From contig JAVBPO010000054.1 in NCBI GenBank assembly GCA_031549565.1, positions 24,164 through 88,163 of the forward strand: DNA of 64,000 bases, given 5' to 3'. Positions 41,560 to 49,549 of the stretch are shown one piece after another; the first letter of the stretch is position 1, and every line of letters begins with the position of its first letter. Position numbers and translations under genes: made by a program. Under the pieces are notes generated by a model. It worked only from the letters and a program-made list of their open reading frames with translations, did no database searches and was not told where the DNA came from. Origin of the DNA: JAVBSX01 sp031549565 (GTDB lineage Bacteria > Planctomycetota > Planctomycetia > Pirellulales > Thermoguttaceae).

Positions 41560-42561
41560 TTACGCGACGAAATCGTCCCAGAGGCCGTTCAAATCGGCTT
41601 CCCGCGGGGTTCCGGCGTAGGCGACGACCCGGTATTGGAATCGAAGCGTTTCGTCTTTGGCGAGCTTGAGCGGCTCCTTGAACCACAGGTGCGGCATCGG
41701 CGAGATGTTTCCGTAATCCCGGGTGAACCAAGGGCAATCCTTGAACGCCGGATGCGGGACGTCCTTGTGGAGGAGCATCGCGATTCCTTCAACCGTTTCC
41801 GGAGTGATTCCTTCCCGTTTTCCATAAAACGTACACCAACGAGCCGGTTTGCCGAGCGTGTTCGCTTCCGTGGTCTGTCCTTCGCTGTTGAGGAGCGTTC
41901 CACCGTTGTTGACGCAAATATCCTGGGAGCAGCGGATCGCGAATAGTGCGTGGTTCGTGTTCTCGAAACTCACGTCGGTCAGCATTTTCAGGTCGAACTT
42001 GCAGTCGATGTAATAATTGCCGTTGGGAAGCAGTTGCAGCTTGAAAGCCCGGGTATCCTCGATGATCGGATCCTGCCCCGGCTTACTCCACAAACAGCGG
42101 TCGTTCAATTCGCCGCTGGTTTCGTCGACGTTTCCGAGCTTGATCCCTTGCGAAACGATTTGACCGTTGGCGATCGGCGTCTGCCAATAGTTCCCCCCGT
42201 TGACCCGGTCGCAACCGAAGAACAGCGAGCGATGATGCGGCCAGGGAAGTCCGGTTTCCGAAGTCAAGGACAGTCCGGTTTTCGGGCCCGCGATCGGGAA
42301 AAAGTACGGATATTTCTGCGTCGTATGGGCACGATAGCTCGTCAAAGCCGTATTACTCCGACGGAACCACGCCTGGTGGTCGTCGATGATATAGCCGGTC
42401 AAATGCTCGACCGGCGGTTCGCCCCCCGTCGGAGTAAACTCCGCGGCTCGGGATCGGGCGGCCTCTTGCGCCGGAGCGAACAAAGCGGTGTTTCCGAGCA
42501 GACCGATTCCGGCGAGCAGGGATGTTTTTTTGAGAAAATTACGGCGATCAATCTGTTGCAT
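41560..42561 (-). CDS. Tat-exported DUF6807 (PmoA-like) protein
   Basis: 333 residues. The N-terminus QQIDRRNFLKKTSLLAGIGL is a clear Tat signal. The mature domain has the signatures YPYFFPIAGPKTGLSLTSET and PWPHHRSLFFGCDRVNGGNY, typical of the DUF6807/PmoA-like family that is common next to sugar-metabolism genes in planctomycetes. The domain is beta-rich and its activity is not established in general knowledge. The start codon is 14 bases from the heptamer array at 42575. It converges with the aldo/keto-reductase-like gene. Confidence 0.85.
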   Translation of the reverse strand: MQQIDRRNFLKKTSLLAGIGLLGNTALFAPAQEAARSRAAEFTPTGGEPPVEHLTGYIIDDHQAWFRRSNTALTSYRAHTTQKYPYFFPIAGPKTGLSLTSETGLPWPHHRSLFFGCDRVNGGNYWQTPIANGQIVSQGIKLGNVDETSGELNDRCLWSKPGQDPIIEDTRAFKLQLLPNGNYYIDCKFDLKMLTDVSFENTNHALFAIRCSQDICVNNGGTLLNSEGQTTEANTLGKPARWCTFYGKREGITPETVEGIAMLLHKDVPHPAFKDCPWFTRDYGNISPMPHLWFKEPLKLAKDETLRFQYRVVAYAGTPREADLNGLWDDFVA

Positions 42562-42574
42562 GGCGGTAGTGAAA

Positions 42575-42667
42575 GGCTGTAGGCTGTAGGCTGTAGGCTG
42601 TAGGCTGTAGGCTGTAGGGAGAAAGGTTTCACCAGAAACTACAGCCTATAGCCTACAGTCTACAGCC
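42575..42667. repeat. Inverted pair of 7-bp arrays (GGCTGTA family)
   Basis: Six units of GGCTGTA (42575-42616) face TACAGCC, TATAGCC, TACAGTC, TACAGCC (42640-42667), their inverted complement. It can form one long hairpin. The stop codon and last residues of the neighbouring gene lie in the right arm. Confidence 0.95.
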
Positions 42668-43131
42668 TTCTTTTTCAACGGCACATAAATCTCGAACGCG
42701 TCGTTGATGCGCCAATTCGGCGGATACGATTCGAAGCAAGGGGCTTTTTCGTCCAGCGTGTATTCCGCCTGTTCGCGAATCCACGTTCCATAAACATACA
42801 TGTACGCTTCGCCGAGCTGTTCCAGGTTCGCAACGGCGCATTTGGCGTACAATCCGGCGGGGATGTCCACGGTTTCCATTCCGTCGGGAACGGCAATTTG
42901 CGGGGATGCTTCGACGGCGGCCCAGTAATCGAAATCGTTTTCATTGAGCATCAGTGAAACGCCGTAAGCGCCCTGTCCTCCGCCGGAACAAGCCGGGATT
43001 TCGACAATACGCGGGCCGAATGTTCGCCAATTCGACGGGCAGTCGAACTGGGCCTTCTGCATGGTGGTTCGCACTTTCATGCCGACAAGGCGTTTGGCGG
43101 AATATTCGGCAATGGATACGGAAAAACTCAT
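42646..43131 (-). CDS. GyrI-like small-molecule-binding protein
   Basis: 161 residues. The fold pattern (VSIAEYSAKRLVGMKVRTTM, YGVSLMLNENDFDYWAAVEA, METVDIPAGLYAKCAVANLE, FEIYVPLKKK) matches the GyrI-like/AraC effector-binding domain, here without a DNA-binding part. Such stand-alone domains bind small hydrophobic ligands or act as hydrolases and gyrase inhibitors. The last residues (AVDCRL) and the stop codon are encoded by heptamer-repeat sequence at 42646-42667, so the natural end has been replaced. No partner gene is evident. Confidence 0.8.
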   Translation of the reverse strand: MSFSVSIAEYSAKRLVGMKVRTTMQKAQFDCPSNWRTFGPRIVEIPACSGGGQGAYGVSLMLNENDFDYWAAVEASPQIAVPDGMETVDIPAGLYAKCAVANLEQLGEAYMYVYGTWIREQAEYTLDEKAPCFESYPPNWRINDAFEIYVPLKKKAVDCRL

Positions 43132-43378
43132 GGTTTTCTATTCAGTCGGGGTTAATGGGATCTCAACGGTCGATTCCCATTATACCGCTTTTTACGACAG
43201 AGTGCGAGATGGTTCTTCCGCGGAGCCGGGTTCACTGGCGGACAAACGGATAATTCGTTGTAATCATCCCATGTTTCTCAAGTTGACACGAGTTGATTGC
43301 CGAAACAAAACTTGAACGCCCCTGAAATCGCAATTCAAGGGTATAATTTCCGAGAGAACTTTTTCCCCATAAATCCTC

Positions 43379-44062
43379 ATGATCACTTCTTCGACAGGTA
43401 ATATGCCGCTGAACAACTTACAAAAAGCGTTTGGGGTCAATCCGGCGAAGACTTCGTTGTTTGAATCGCGGGATACGGTTGCCGCCCCGGCTCGCAAGCA
43501 GGAATCGGACGAATACGCTCCCGCCGCGGTTCCGGAGGAGTCGCAATCGAAATCGACGACCATCGATCTTTCCTCGGTGCTCTCGAAACGGACGGCGGCG
43601 TCCCCGTCGGACGAAATTTCCGGGAGGATGAACGAGCAGGTTCAAAAGCTGAAGCAGCGACTCCTGGAAGATAAAATCACGGGCGAGCTGGAGAAAATCG
43701 GTATCACGCTCGGGCCCGGCGATTATCTCAGTTTCAAAATCGACGCAAGCGGCACGATCAACGTCTGGACGGACTATTCGCATCTTGAGAATCACGAACT
43801 TACCGCCGCTGCTCCGTATATCGAAAACGCGCTGAACGAAACGAAATTCGACGACAAACCGCTCGGCGAGGCGCTTTTGGAGTATTTCGCGGAAACAAGC
43901 GACGTCGACTTGGAAGAAGCACGACAGGAAGAAGGGTTCTACGCCTCTTTCACACTTCGACACGACGCGAAAACCGGGCTAACCGAAATCGAAAGCATCC
44001 ATTTCGGACACGAGCTCTTGAAAGAACTCGTTTCTTTCAAATCAGAGCCGCTTACAAAGTAA
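43379..44062 (+). CDS. Protein of unknown function with repeat-derived C-terminus
   Basis: 227 residues, soluble, no signal peptide. The first 80 residues are Ser/Pro/Ala-rich and look disordered; the rest is mixed alpha and beta (KQRLLEDKITGELEKIGITL, GDYLSFKIDASGTINVWTDY). I recognise no family. The final residues SEPLTK and the stop codon lie in the left arm of the inverted-repeat element at 44040-44141. It is separated by about 100 bases from the downstream DUF362 gene. Confidence 0.65.
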   Translation: MITSSTGNMPLNNLQKAFGVNPAKTSLFESRDTVAAPARKQESDEYAPAAVPEESQSKSTTIDLSSVLSKRTAASPSDEISGRMNEQVQKLKQRLLEDKITGELEKIGITLGPGDYLSFKIDASGTINVWTDYSHLENHELTAAAPYIENALNETKFDDKPLGEALLEYFAETSDVDLEEARQEEGFYASFTLRHDAKTGLTEIESIHFGHELLKELVSFKSEPLTK

Positions 44063-44141
44063 GCGGTGTTCGAGTCGATAGTATCGCGACATTTTCGTCG
44101 GATAAACCACAATACCGCTTACTACGTGCGCGGCTCTGATT
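44040..44141. repeat. Inverted-repeat element, AATCAGAGCC family
   Basis: 102 bases. Left end AATCAGAGCCGCTTACAAAG, right end complement AATCAGAGCCGCGCACGTAG, both continuing TAAGCGGT. A second copy is at 58407-58519, and the outer AATCAGAGC is shared with the element at 36811. The left arm carries the end of the preceding gene. Confidence 0.88.
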
Positions 44142-44166
44142 GTCGCAACACCATCAAATCCAACAG

Positions 44167-45243
44167 ATGTCCATTCGCATCATTTACGGAACGAACGCGG
44201 CGGAGATGACATACGCGCTGCTCAAGGACGCCGGTGTCGAAAAAGCGCTTCCGGTCGACGGGAATATCGTGCTCAAACCGAACTTGGTCGTTGCCAAACC
44301 CGCCGCCGAAGGGGCGACAACACACCCGGAAATCGTCGAAGGACTCCTCGGGTTTCTCAAGGATCACGGTTGCGCAAAAATCGCGATCGCGGAAGGTTCC
44401 TGGCTCGGCGAAACGACCGATCGGACGTTTGAGCGATGCGGATACAAAGCTCTGGCGAAAAAGTTCGGCGTGAATCTTTTCGACACGAAAAAGGACGAAG
44501 TCGTTCGTAAGAATACGCCGGAAGGAACATTCGCCGTTTGTCGGACGATTGCCGAGTCGGATTACCTGGTTAATCTCCCCGTTCTCAAAGGGCATTGCCA
44601 AACGACGTTGACTTGCTGTTTGAAAAACATGAAAGGATGTATTCCCGACGGCGAGAAACGGCGGTATCACACGATCGGCTTGCATCGTCCGATCGCGGTA
44701 CTGAACACGATTCTCAAGCCGAATCTGCATCTGGTCGACGCGATCTGCGGCGATCCGACGTTCGAGGAAGGGGGCAATCCGGTCGTCTCGAACCGTATCC
44801 TGCTCGGGACCGATCCGGTGCTGCTTGATTCCTACGGCGCGGCGCTGCTCGGATATGAACCGAACGAAATCGATTACCTGCGGTTTGCCGCCGAATACGG
44901 CCTCGGACGGCTGTTCGACGAGACAGCGACCGTTCGGGAATTGAACGTCGAAAACCGTCCGAAAACGAACCTGACAGGACAGGGAAATCTGGTCAAACGC
45001 TTGGCCGGATACGTCGAGGAGCGAAACGCCTGTTCGGCATGTTATGCCGCGTTGATTTTCGCCCTGAACAAAACAGGCGTCCGGCCCAAAAACGGCAAAA
45101 TCAAGATAGGCCAAGCGTTTCGCGGAAAAACGTGTGAAGGTTTCGGCGTCGGAAACTGCACTTCCGGTTGCACTGAATTCGTCCCCGGCTGTCCTCCTAC
45201 CGCTGCGGAAATCGCCGCCCGACTCACAAATTTTAAACTTTAA
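44167..45243 (+). CDS. DUF362-family protein, possible Fe-S protein
   Basis: 358 residues from the ATG at 44167. It has the DUF362 core: VLKPNLVVAKPAAEGATTHP, LVNLPVLKGHCQTTLTCCLK followed by NMKGCIPDGEKRRYH, and ILLGTDPVLLDSYGAALLGY. Proteins of this family are often joined to ferredoxin domains; here a Cys-rich C-terminal part (ERNACSACYAALIF, CEGFGVGNCTSGCTEFVPGC) may bind a cluster. The function of the family is not established. It follows an inverted-repeat element by 25 bases. Confidence 0.8.
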   Translation: MSIRIIYGTNAAEMTYALLKDAGVEKALPVDGNIVLKPNLVVAKPAAEGATTHPEIVEGLLGFLKDHGCAKIAIAEGSWLGETTDRTFERCGYKALAKKFGVNLFDTKKDEVVRKNTPEGTFAVCRTIAESDYLVNLPVLKGHCQTTLTCCLKNMKGCIPDGEKRRYHTIGLHRPIAVLNTILKPNLHLVDAICGDPTFEEGGNPVVSNRILLGTDPVLLDSYGAALLGYEPNEIDYLRFAAEYGLGRLFDETATVRELNVENRPKTNLTGQGNLVKRLAGYVEERNACSACYAALIFALNKTGVRPKNGKIKIGQAFRGKTCEGFGVGNCTSGCTEFVPGCPPTAAEIAARLTNFKL

Positions 45244-45551
45244 GGGATTTGGGTAAAAAAACCAAACTTTGCCGAAAAACTATGTTATACTTTCCGGGTG
45301 CGGTTTCAGATTGGGATTGATTCGCTCCGGACATTACGGTAATATCCGGAATCGGGGTGGTGTGTTTTCGGTCGACGGCAGCGGTTAAGCCGGGATGCTG
45401 GTTTTTGTTGGGCCGAATGATCGCCTTTCCCCCAGTTCCTTTGTTTTTACCGCACTGGCGTTTCGCTTTGGTCGAAAGAAAAGATGACCTTACGTCGCGT
45501 CGGAGCATCATTGCCGGGAAAGGCAAGCATTTTATCAGGGAAGGTCGACCG
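45244..45551. other. Intergenic region / long leader
   Basis: About 308 bases. A TATACT at 45286-45291 may be a -10, without a clear -35. The frame of the next gene is open back to 45357, but the translated sequence there lacks a signal-peptide or domain logic, so I leave it as a leader. Confidence 0.4.
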
Positions 45552-45944
45552 ATGAAGTTAAAACAATTTTGGTCCGTTTTGCTGATGTCCGTCCTGATCG
45601 TATCGGTTAGTGCGGTTTTAACGTATGTGCGAGACGAAGTTTTTGCACAAGGACAATATAATTCGCAAGGCGGCTTGCCGACCATTAATGTTCCCATCCA
45701 AACCCAGACGCCGAAATGGTTGGTCAGTTTTGAAAAACTGGAAGACCAAAACGTCGAACAAGTGATCATCGTCGATCCGGAAACCCAGCGAATCGGGGTT
45801 TACCGGGTCGGTTTGGACAACGGAGAAATCCGTTTGGCAAATATACGGCATATTAACGCCGATTTGCAGTTGCGGGCTTACGATTGCGTTGATGTTTACC
45901 CGCAGCAAATCGAAAAGCATTTTCAAACCAAGAGCAGTCCGTAA
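45552..45944 (+). CDS. Small secreted or membrane-anchored protein
   Basis: 130 residues. The ATG at 45552 is preceded by GGAAGG and starts MKLKQFWSVLLMSVLIVSVS, a signal peptide or anchor. The mature part is one small beta domain (WLVSFEKLEDQNVEQVIIVD, TQRIGVYRVGLDNGEIRLAN) of unrecognised family. It stands 77 bases before the HTH-membrane gene at 46022 on the same strand and may be co-transcribed with it. Confidence 0.65.
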   Translation: MKLKQFWSVLLMSVLIVSVSAVLTYVRDEVFAQGQYNSQGGLPTINVPIQTQTPKWLVSFEKLEDQNVEQVIIVDPETQRIGVYRVGLDNGEIRLANIRHINADLQLRAYDCVDVYPQQIEKHFQTKSSP

Positions 45945-46021
45945 TCGGTCGAAACCCGTGTGGTCTTTCGGAACCGGCTTCGGGCGGATGGTTTCAACAG
46001 AGATTTAGCGAGGTTTTTTCC

Positions 46022-47089
46022 ATGGCTCAAGAATACTACACCCTTGAACGGGCCGCCGAAGTTCTCAAAATTTCGACCGGTGAAGTCAACCGGATGCGGG
46101 AACAAAGTCAACTTCGAGCTTTCCGGGACGGTTCCAACTGGAAATTCCGCAAGGAAGATGTGGAAGAAGCTCTTGCGGCCATGATCCGAAAGAAGAATCA
46201 GGTCGAAGAGGAGGAAGAAGATGTTCTGACCTTCGGTTTGGTCGACGAAAACGAAAGCGACGAACTCCCGACGCTCATGGCCGACACAAATATGGGCAGA
46301 GTGGCCGAGGCCGACGACCTTTCGCTCGACGATGGGCTCTCGCTTGCTGACGAAGATTCGGATATGGGAATCGGGCTGGAGCTCGACGAAACCATTGATC
46401 ACGATTCGAAACCGACCGATCGGGTCGATCTTGCCCAACCGGGCCCGAAACTTGAGGAGGACGATGAACTCGTTCTCGGCGGAAGCAGCGATTTGAATCT
46501 TTCCGGCGACAGCGGCCTTTCGCTGGCCGATGAAGAAGGGAACGATTTCGCGTTTAATCCTTCGGACGACGACGCGGCTTTGGAATTGGACGAAGACAGC
46601 GACATTCTCGCTTTAGCCGATTCCGAGGAGCACTCGGAAGTCCCCACATTGCTCGCCGACGGCGGCGATGGGAACGAATTTGACCTGATCGCCGACGCTG
46701 ACGATTCCGATGATTCGGAAAGCTCTTCGCAGGTGATCGCGTTGGAAGATGAATCTCCCTTCGGGATGGAAGAGATTCCCGACTTGGGAGGAAGCGGGTT
46801 TTCGGAAATGCCCGCCGCGAGTTCCGATTTTGGCGAAGCCGCTCCGCTGTCGTCCTCAACCGCGGCGGCGTACTCCTCAAAACCGCAAGCCGCTCCGGGA
46901 CCTTCGCCGTTTGAAGCGAATTACTCCGGCGGCTGGGTGACGGCGATGGGCCTGCTTTGCATCGTTCCGGTCGGCATGGCCGGAATTATGGTGTACGACC
47001 TCGTCCGAAACATCTGGAGCTGGAACCAACCGGCTCTGTTGTCCAGTCCGCTGATGAACATGATCGCGGGAATGCTCGGTTGGAAATAA
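46022..47089 (+). CDS. Membrane-anchored excisionase-type HTH protein
   Basis: 355 residues in three parts. Residues 1-60 form an excisionase/MerR-like DNA-binding domain (YYTLERAAEVLKISTGEVNR, then DGSNWKFRKEDVEEAL). Residues about 60-290 are an extremely acidic, Ser/Leu-rich linker with repeated DLSLDDGLSLADE-like stretches. The end has one membrane segment or hairpin (VTAMGLLCIVPVGMAGIMVY, about residues 302-321). It may tie DNA or a regulator to the membrane. The hairpin at 47102-47137 ends the unit. Confidence 0.75.
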   Translation: MAQEYYTLERAAEVLKISTGEVNRMREQSQLRAFRDGSNWKFRKEDVEEALAAMIRKKNQVEEEEEDVLTFGLVDENESDELPTLMADTNMGRVAEADDLSLDDGLSLADEDSDMGIGLELDETIDHDSKPTDRVDLAQPGPKLEEDDELVLGGSSDLNLSGDSGLSLADEEGNDFAFNPSDDDAALELDEDSDILALADSEEHSEVPTLLADGGDGNEFDLIADADDSDDSESSSQVIALEDESPFGMEEIPDLGGSGFSEMPAASSDFGEAAPLSSSTAAAYSSKPQAAPGPSPFEANYSGGWVTAMGLLCIVPVGMAGIMVYDLVRNIWSWNQPALLSSPLMNMIAGMLGWK

Positions 47090-47101
47090 AAAAGCCGACG
47101 G

Positions 47102-47137
47102 AATCGGAGCGCGGCCCAGAACGGCCGCACTCCGATT
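47102..47137. terminator. Two-way terminator hairpin
   Basis: AATCGGAGcGCGGCC and GGCCGCaCTCCGATT form a 14-base-pair hairpin with loop CAGAAC between convergent genes. An A run lies on its left, which is the T run for the minus-strand gene. Confidence 0.75.
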
Positions 47138-47149
47138 GCCTTCTCGCGA

Positions 47150-48334
47150 TTATTTTCTCTTGGCGTAAGAGTGGTTGTATTTCGATCCGCCGCTGCCGTT
47201 GTTGACGTATTTTTGCGTCAACTCTTCCTCGGGCTCCGATTTCGTATCCCGCTCTTCGCCGCGGTCGGATTTCTTCTCGTCGGACGCGGTTGCGTTGCCG
47301 TCGTCCGAGGAACCGCCGAGTTTCTTCGTCGTGTATTCGTACCGCCCGAAAATCATTCGTCCGGCGCTGGTCTGAAGAACGCTGGTCACGGTCACGATCG
47401 CCCGCTCGGCCAAGTGAGCCCGACCGTTGTCGACCACGACCATCGTTCCATCGTCGAGGTAGCCGATTCCCTGGTTGATTTCTTCGCCGTTTTTGACGAT
47501 TTCCACGTCCAGCTTTTCGCCCGGCAAAAAGACCGGCTTGAGTGCTCCGGCCAGATCGTTCAGGTTGATCACGTCAACCCCTTGCAGTTTGGCGACTTTG
47601 TTGAGGTTGTAATCGTTGGTCACCAATTTCCCTTCGATATGTTTCGCGAGAGCGACCAGTTTCAAATCGACCGGCTGACCTTTGAACTCCGGCAAATCGG
47701 TGTCGTCGATCTGCAAATCGACCCCTTTCATCTTTTGCAATCGGTTCAGAATGTCCAGCCCGCGACGTCCCCGGGTCCGGCGGCCCCGGTCGGAACTGTC
47801 GGCAATCCGCTGCAATTCGATGATCGCGAAGCGCGGCATGATCAAACGGCTGTCGATGATCATCGTTTCCATCACGTCGGCGATTCGCCCGTCGATCACG
47901 ACGCTCGTGTCGAGGATCAGCGGACGGTTTCCACGCAGATTCTTCTGGAACTCGACGTAGGGAATGATAAAACGGAAGTCGTTTCGTGTTTGAAACAACA
48001 TACTCACGCAGAGGTAACAAACCGGCAACCCGATCACGAGCATGATCGCCCGGCGTATCACGATTTGTTGGTCGTCGTTCTGGGATTCAAACAACGGAAA
48101 AAACGCGAGACTCAACGCGTAAGTCAATACCAAGCCGACAAGCAGTCCGAAATAGACCGAGGAAACCCAATCGACTTTCTTGTTCGGAATCAGGGCGTCC
48201 GTTCCGATAATAATCAGTGCAAGGACCAAAAGTCCGAAAAACCCGAGAATTCCCGCCGGCGTATTCCCGGCGATATAGACTCCCACCCCGCTGGCCGCGA
48301 GGATGAAAAAACAACGTAAAATTAATAAACTCAT
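47150..48334 (-). CDS. PIN/TRAM-domain membrane protein, YacL-like
   Basis: 394 residues. The N-terminus has about four membrane segments (FFILAASGVGVYIAGNT, ILGFFGLLVLALIIIGTDAL, VYFGLLVGLVLTYALSLAFF, AIMLVIGLPVCYLCVSMLF). A PIN nuclease domain follows (LILDTSVVIDGRIADVMETM with the first acidic residue, then IIELQRIADSSD and LVTNDYNLNKVAKLQGVDVI), then a TRAM RNA-binding domain (EINQGIGYLDDGTMVVVDNG) and a charged tail. This is the YacL-like architecture, probably a membrane-bound ribonuclease of unknown target. Confidence 0.9.
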   Translation of the reverse strand: MSLLILRCFFILAASGVGVYIAGNTPAGILGFFGLLVLALIIIGTDALIPNKKVDWVSSVYFGLLVGLVLTYALSLAFFPLFESQNDDQQIVIRRAIMLVIGLPVCYLCVSMLFQTRNDFRFIIPYVEFQKNLRGNRPLILDTSVVIDGRIADVMETMIIDSRLIMPRFAIIELQRIADSSDRGRRTRGRRGLDILNRLQKMKGVDLQIDDTDLPEFKGQPVDLKLVALAKHIEGKLVTNDYNLNKVAKLQGVDVINLNDLAGALKPVFLPGEKLDVEIVKNGEEINQGIGYLDDGTMVVVDNGRAHLAERAIVTVTSVLQTSAGRMIFGRYEYTTKKLGGSSDDGNATASDEKKSDRGEERDTKSEPEEELTQKYVNNGSGGSKYNHSYAKRK

Positions 48335-48643
48335 GATAATAAATAATCGTTAACCACGGAAACTGCTCCGTGTATGTTTGCGGCGGGGCTTGCCCCACGT
48401 TATGAAATGGCAATAATCCAGAATAAGAAAAGGCAAACGCGCCCACACTTTATCAAATTGTAGCAGACAAACGCTGTTTCAACACCCCCGAAACGGAGTA
48501 AAAAATCCAACGACAACACTTCGTAACAAAACCATCTGCCGTGTTCGGGGTTGAAATCATCGTTGGGTTCGAGTGAAAAACACATTCACTTGGACGGAAT
48601 CCCTGATTGAATACGTTGTTCTTGTCAAGTTGAGAGGTTTTTC
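48335..48643. other. Intergenic region between divergent genes
   Basis: About 309 bases. It contains GCGGCGGGGCTTGCCCCACG at 48370-48389, a near copy of the stretch at 729-748 (GCGGCGGGGCTTGCCCCGCG). Promoters of both flanking genes must be here, but I cannot assign them with certainty. Confidence 0.45.
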
Positions 48644-49543
48644 ATGAAAAAACGAGCAAATTTACTGATTTTGGCCTTCTTTTTTATCGCTTGTGCGAGT
48701 TTTGCACTTGCGCAACCCGGCGGTGGGCAAGGTCGAGGACCAGGGGGCCCCGGCGGACCGGGACGCGGTCCCGGTGGCGGACCGATGATGGGCGGCGGCC
48801 CCGGCATGGCCGCTTTGTTCAGTGAAGAAGGACGAAAAGACATCGGTTTGTCCGACAAACAGGTCCAGGACATTCAAAACGCTTTCCGCAGCATGCGCCC
48901 GGAACCGGGCGAGAGATTCCCCGGACCGGATGCGACGGAGGCGGAACGCAAAGAATTCATGGAGAGAATGGGAAAACGGTTCGGCGAAACGATCAAAAAG
49001 GTCGAGGGTGTGATGACCAAAGAGCAACTCGAAAAATCGCGTGTCCGCTCTTTTCAAGCCGGTGGTGGGTTCGCGGGTGTCGCGATGAATCCTTTCGCCC
49101 AGTCGGCGCTGAACTTGACCGATGATCAAAGGGCGAAAATCGGCGATTTCCAGAAAGAGATGGGCGAAAAAATGAGGAAATTCTTTGAAGAGAATCGTCC
49201 TTCCGGTCCGCCCGAGCAAATGTCGCAAGAGGAGCGTCAAGCATTTTTTGGGAAAATGCAGAAATTCAACGAAGAAAACCGTCAGGAAATGGAAGGGAAA
49301 ATCAAGGGAATCCTGACCGACGACCAAAAGAAGCAGGGGGACAAGATGCTCAGCGAGACGCCGGAATATATCAAGGAAGCGATCGAACGCGGCCCCGGTG
49401 GCCCCGGTGGACCGGGACGTGGTCCTGGCCGCGGTGAATACCGTCCCGGCGCGGATTCCTGGCGTCCCGGCCAGGGCGCCCCTCCGGGAGGAGACTCCGG
49501 TGAAGCGCAGCCGAAAAGTCGATTTCCCGGCAGAAGAAACTAA
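48644..49543 (+). CDS. Secreted Gly-rich protein with helical core
   Basis: 299 residues, with GAGAGG six bases before the ATG. Signal peptide LILAFFFIACASFALA. Gly/Pro/Arg-rich low-complexity stretches at both ends (GGPGGPGRGPGGGPMMGGGP and a similar one near residue 250) enclose a helical core (EGRKDIGLSDKQVQDIQNAF, NLTDDQRAKIGDFQKEMGEK) that resembles the LTXXQ/Spy-like or periplasmic heavy-metal sensor pattern with repeated L-T/S-D-x-Q. Such proteins are frequent in planctomycetes without known function. It lies seven bases upstream of apbE, so probably one operon. Confidence 0.7.
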   Translation: MKKRANLLILAFFFIACASFALAQPGGGQGRGPGGPGGPGRGPGGGPMMGGGPGMAALFSEEGRKDIGLSDKQVQDIQNAFRSMRPEPGERFPGPDATEAERKEFMERMGKRFGETIKKVEGVMTKEQLEKSRVRSFQAGGGFAGVAMNPFAQSALNLTDDQRAKIGDFQKEMGEKMRKFFEENRPSGPPEQMSQEERQAFFGKMQKFNEENRQEMEGKIKGILTDDQKKQGDKMLSETPEYIKEAIERGPGGPGGPGRGPGRGEYRPGADSWRPGQGAPPGGDSGEAQPKSRFPGRRN

Positions 49544-49549
49544 CGATTG

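Noticed and set aside
45357..45551. A 65-residue N-terminal extension of the small secreted protein
   Set aside because: The ATG at 45552 has a ribosome-binding site and starts a signal peptide; the extension would place it internally and has no protein-like pattern.
48644..49543. Collagen-like protein
   Set aside because: The Gly/Pro-rich ends are short and do not keep a strict Gly-x-y register; the core is helical.
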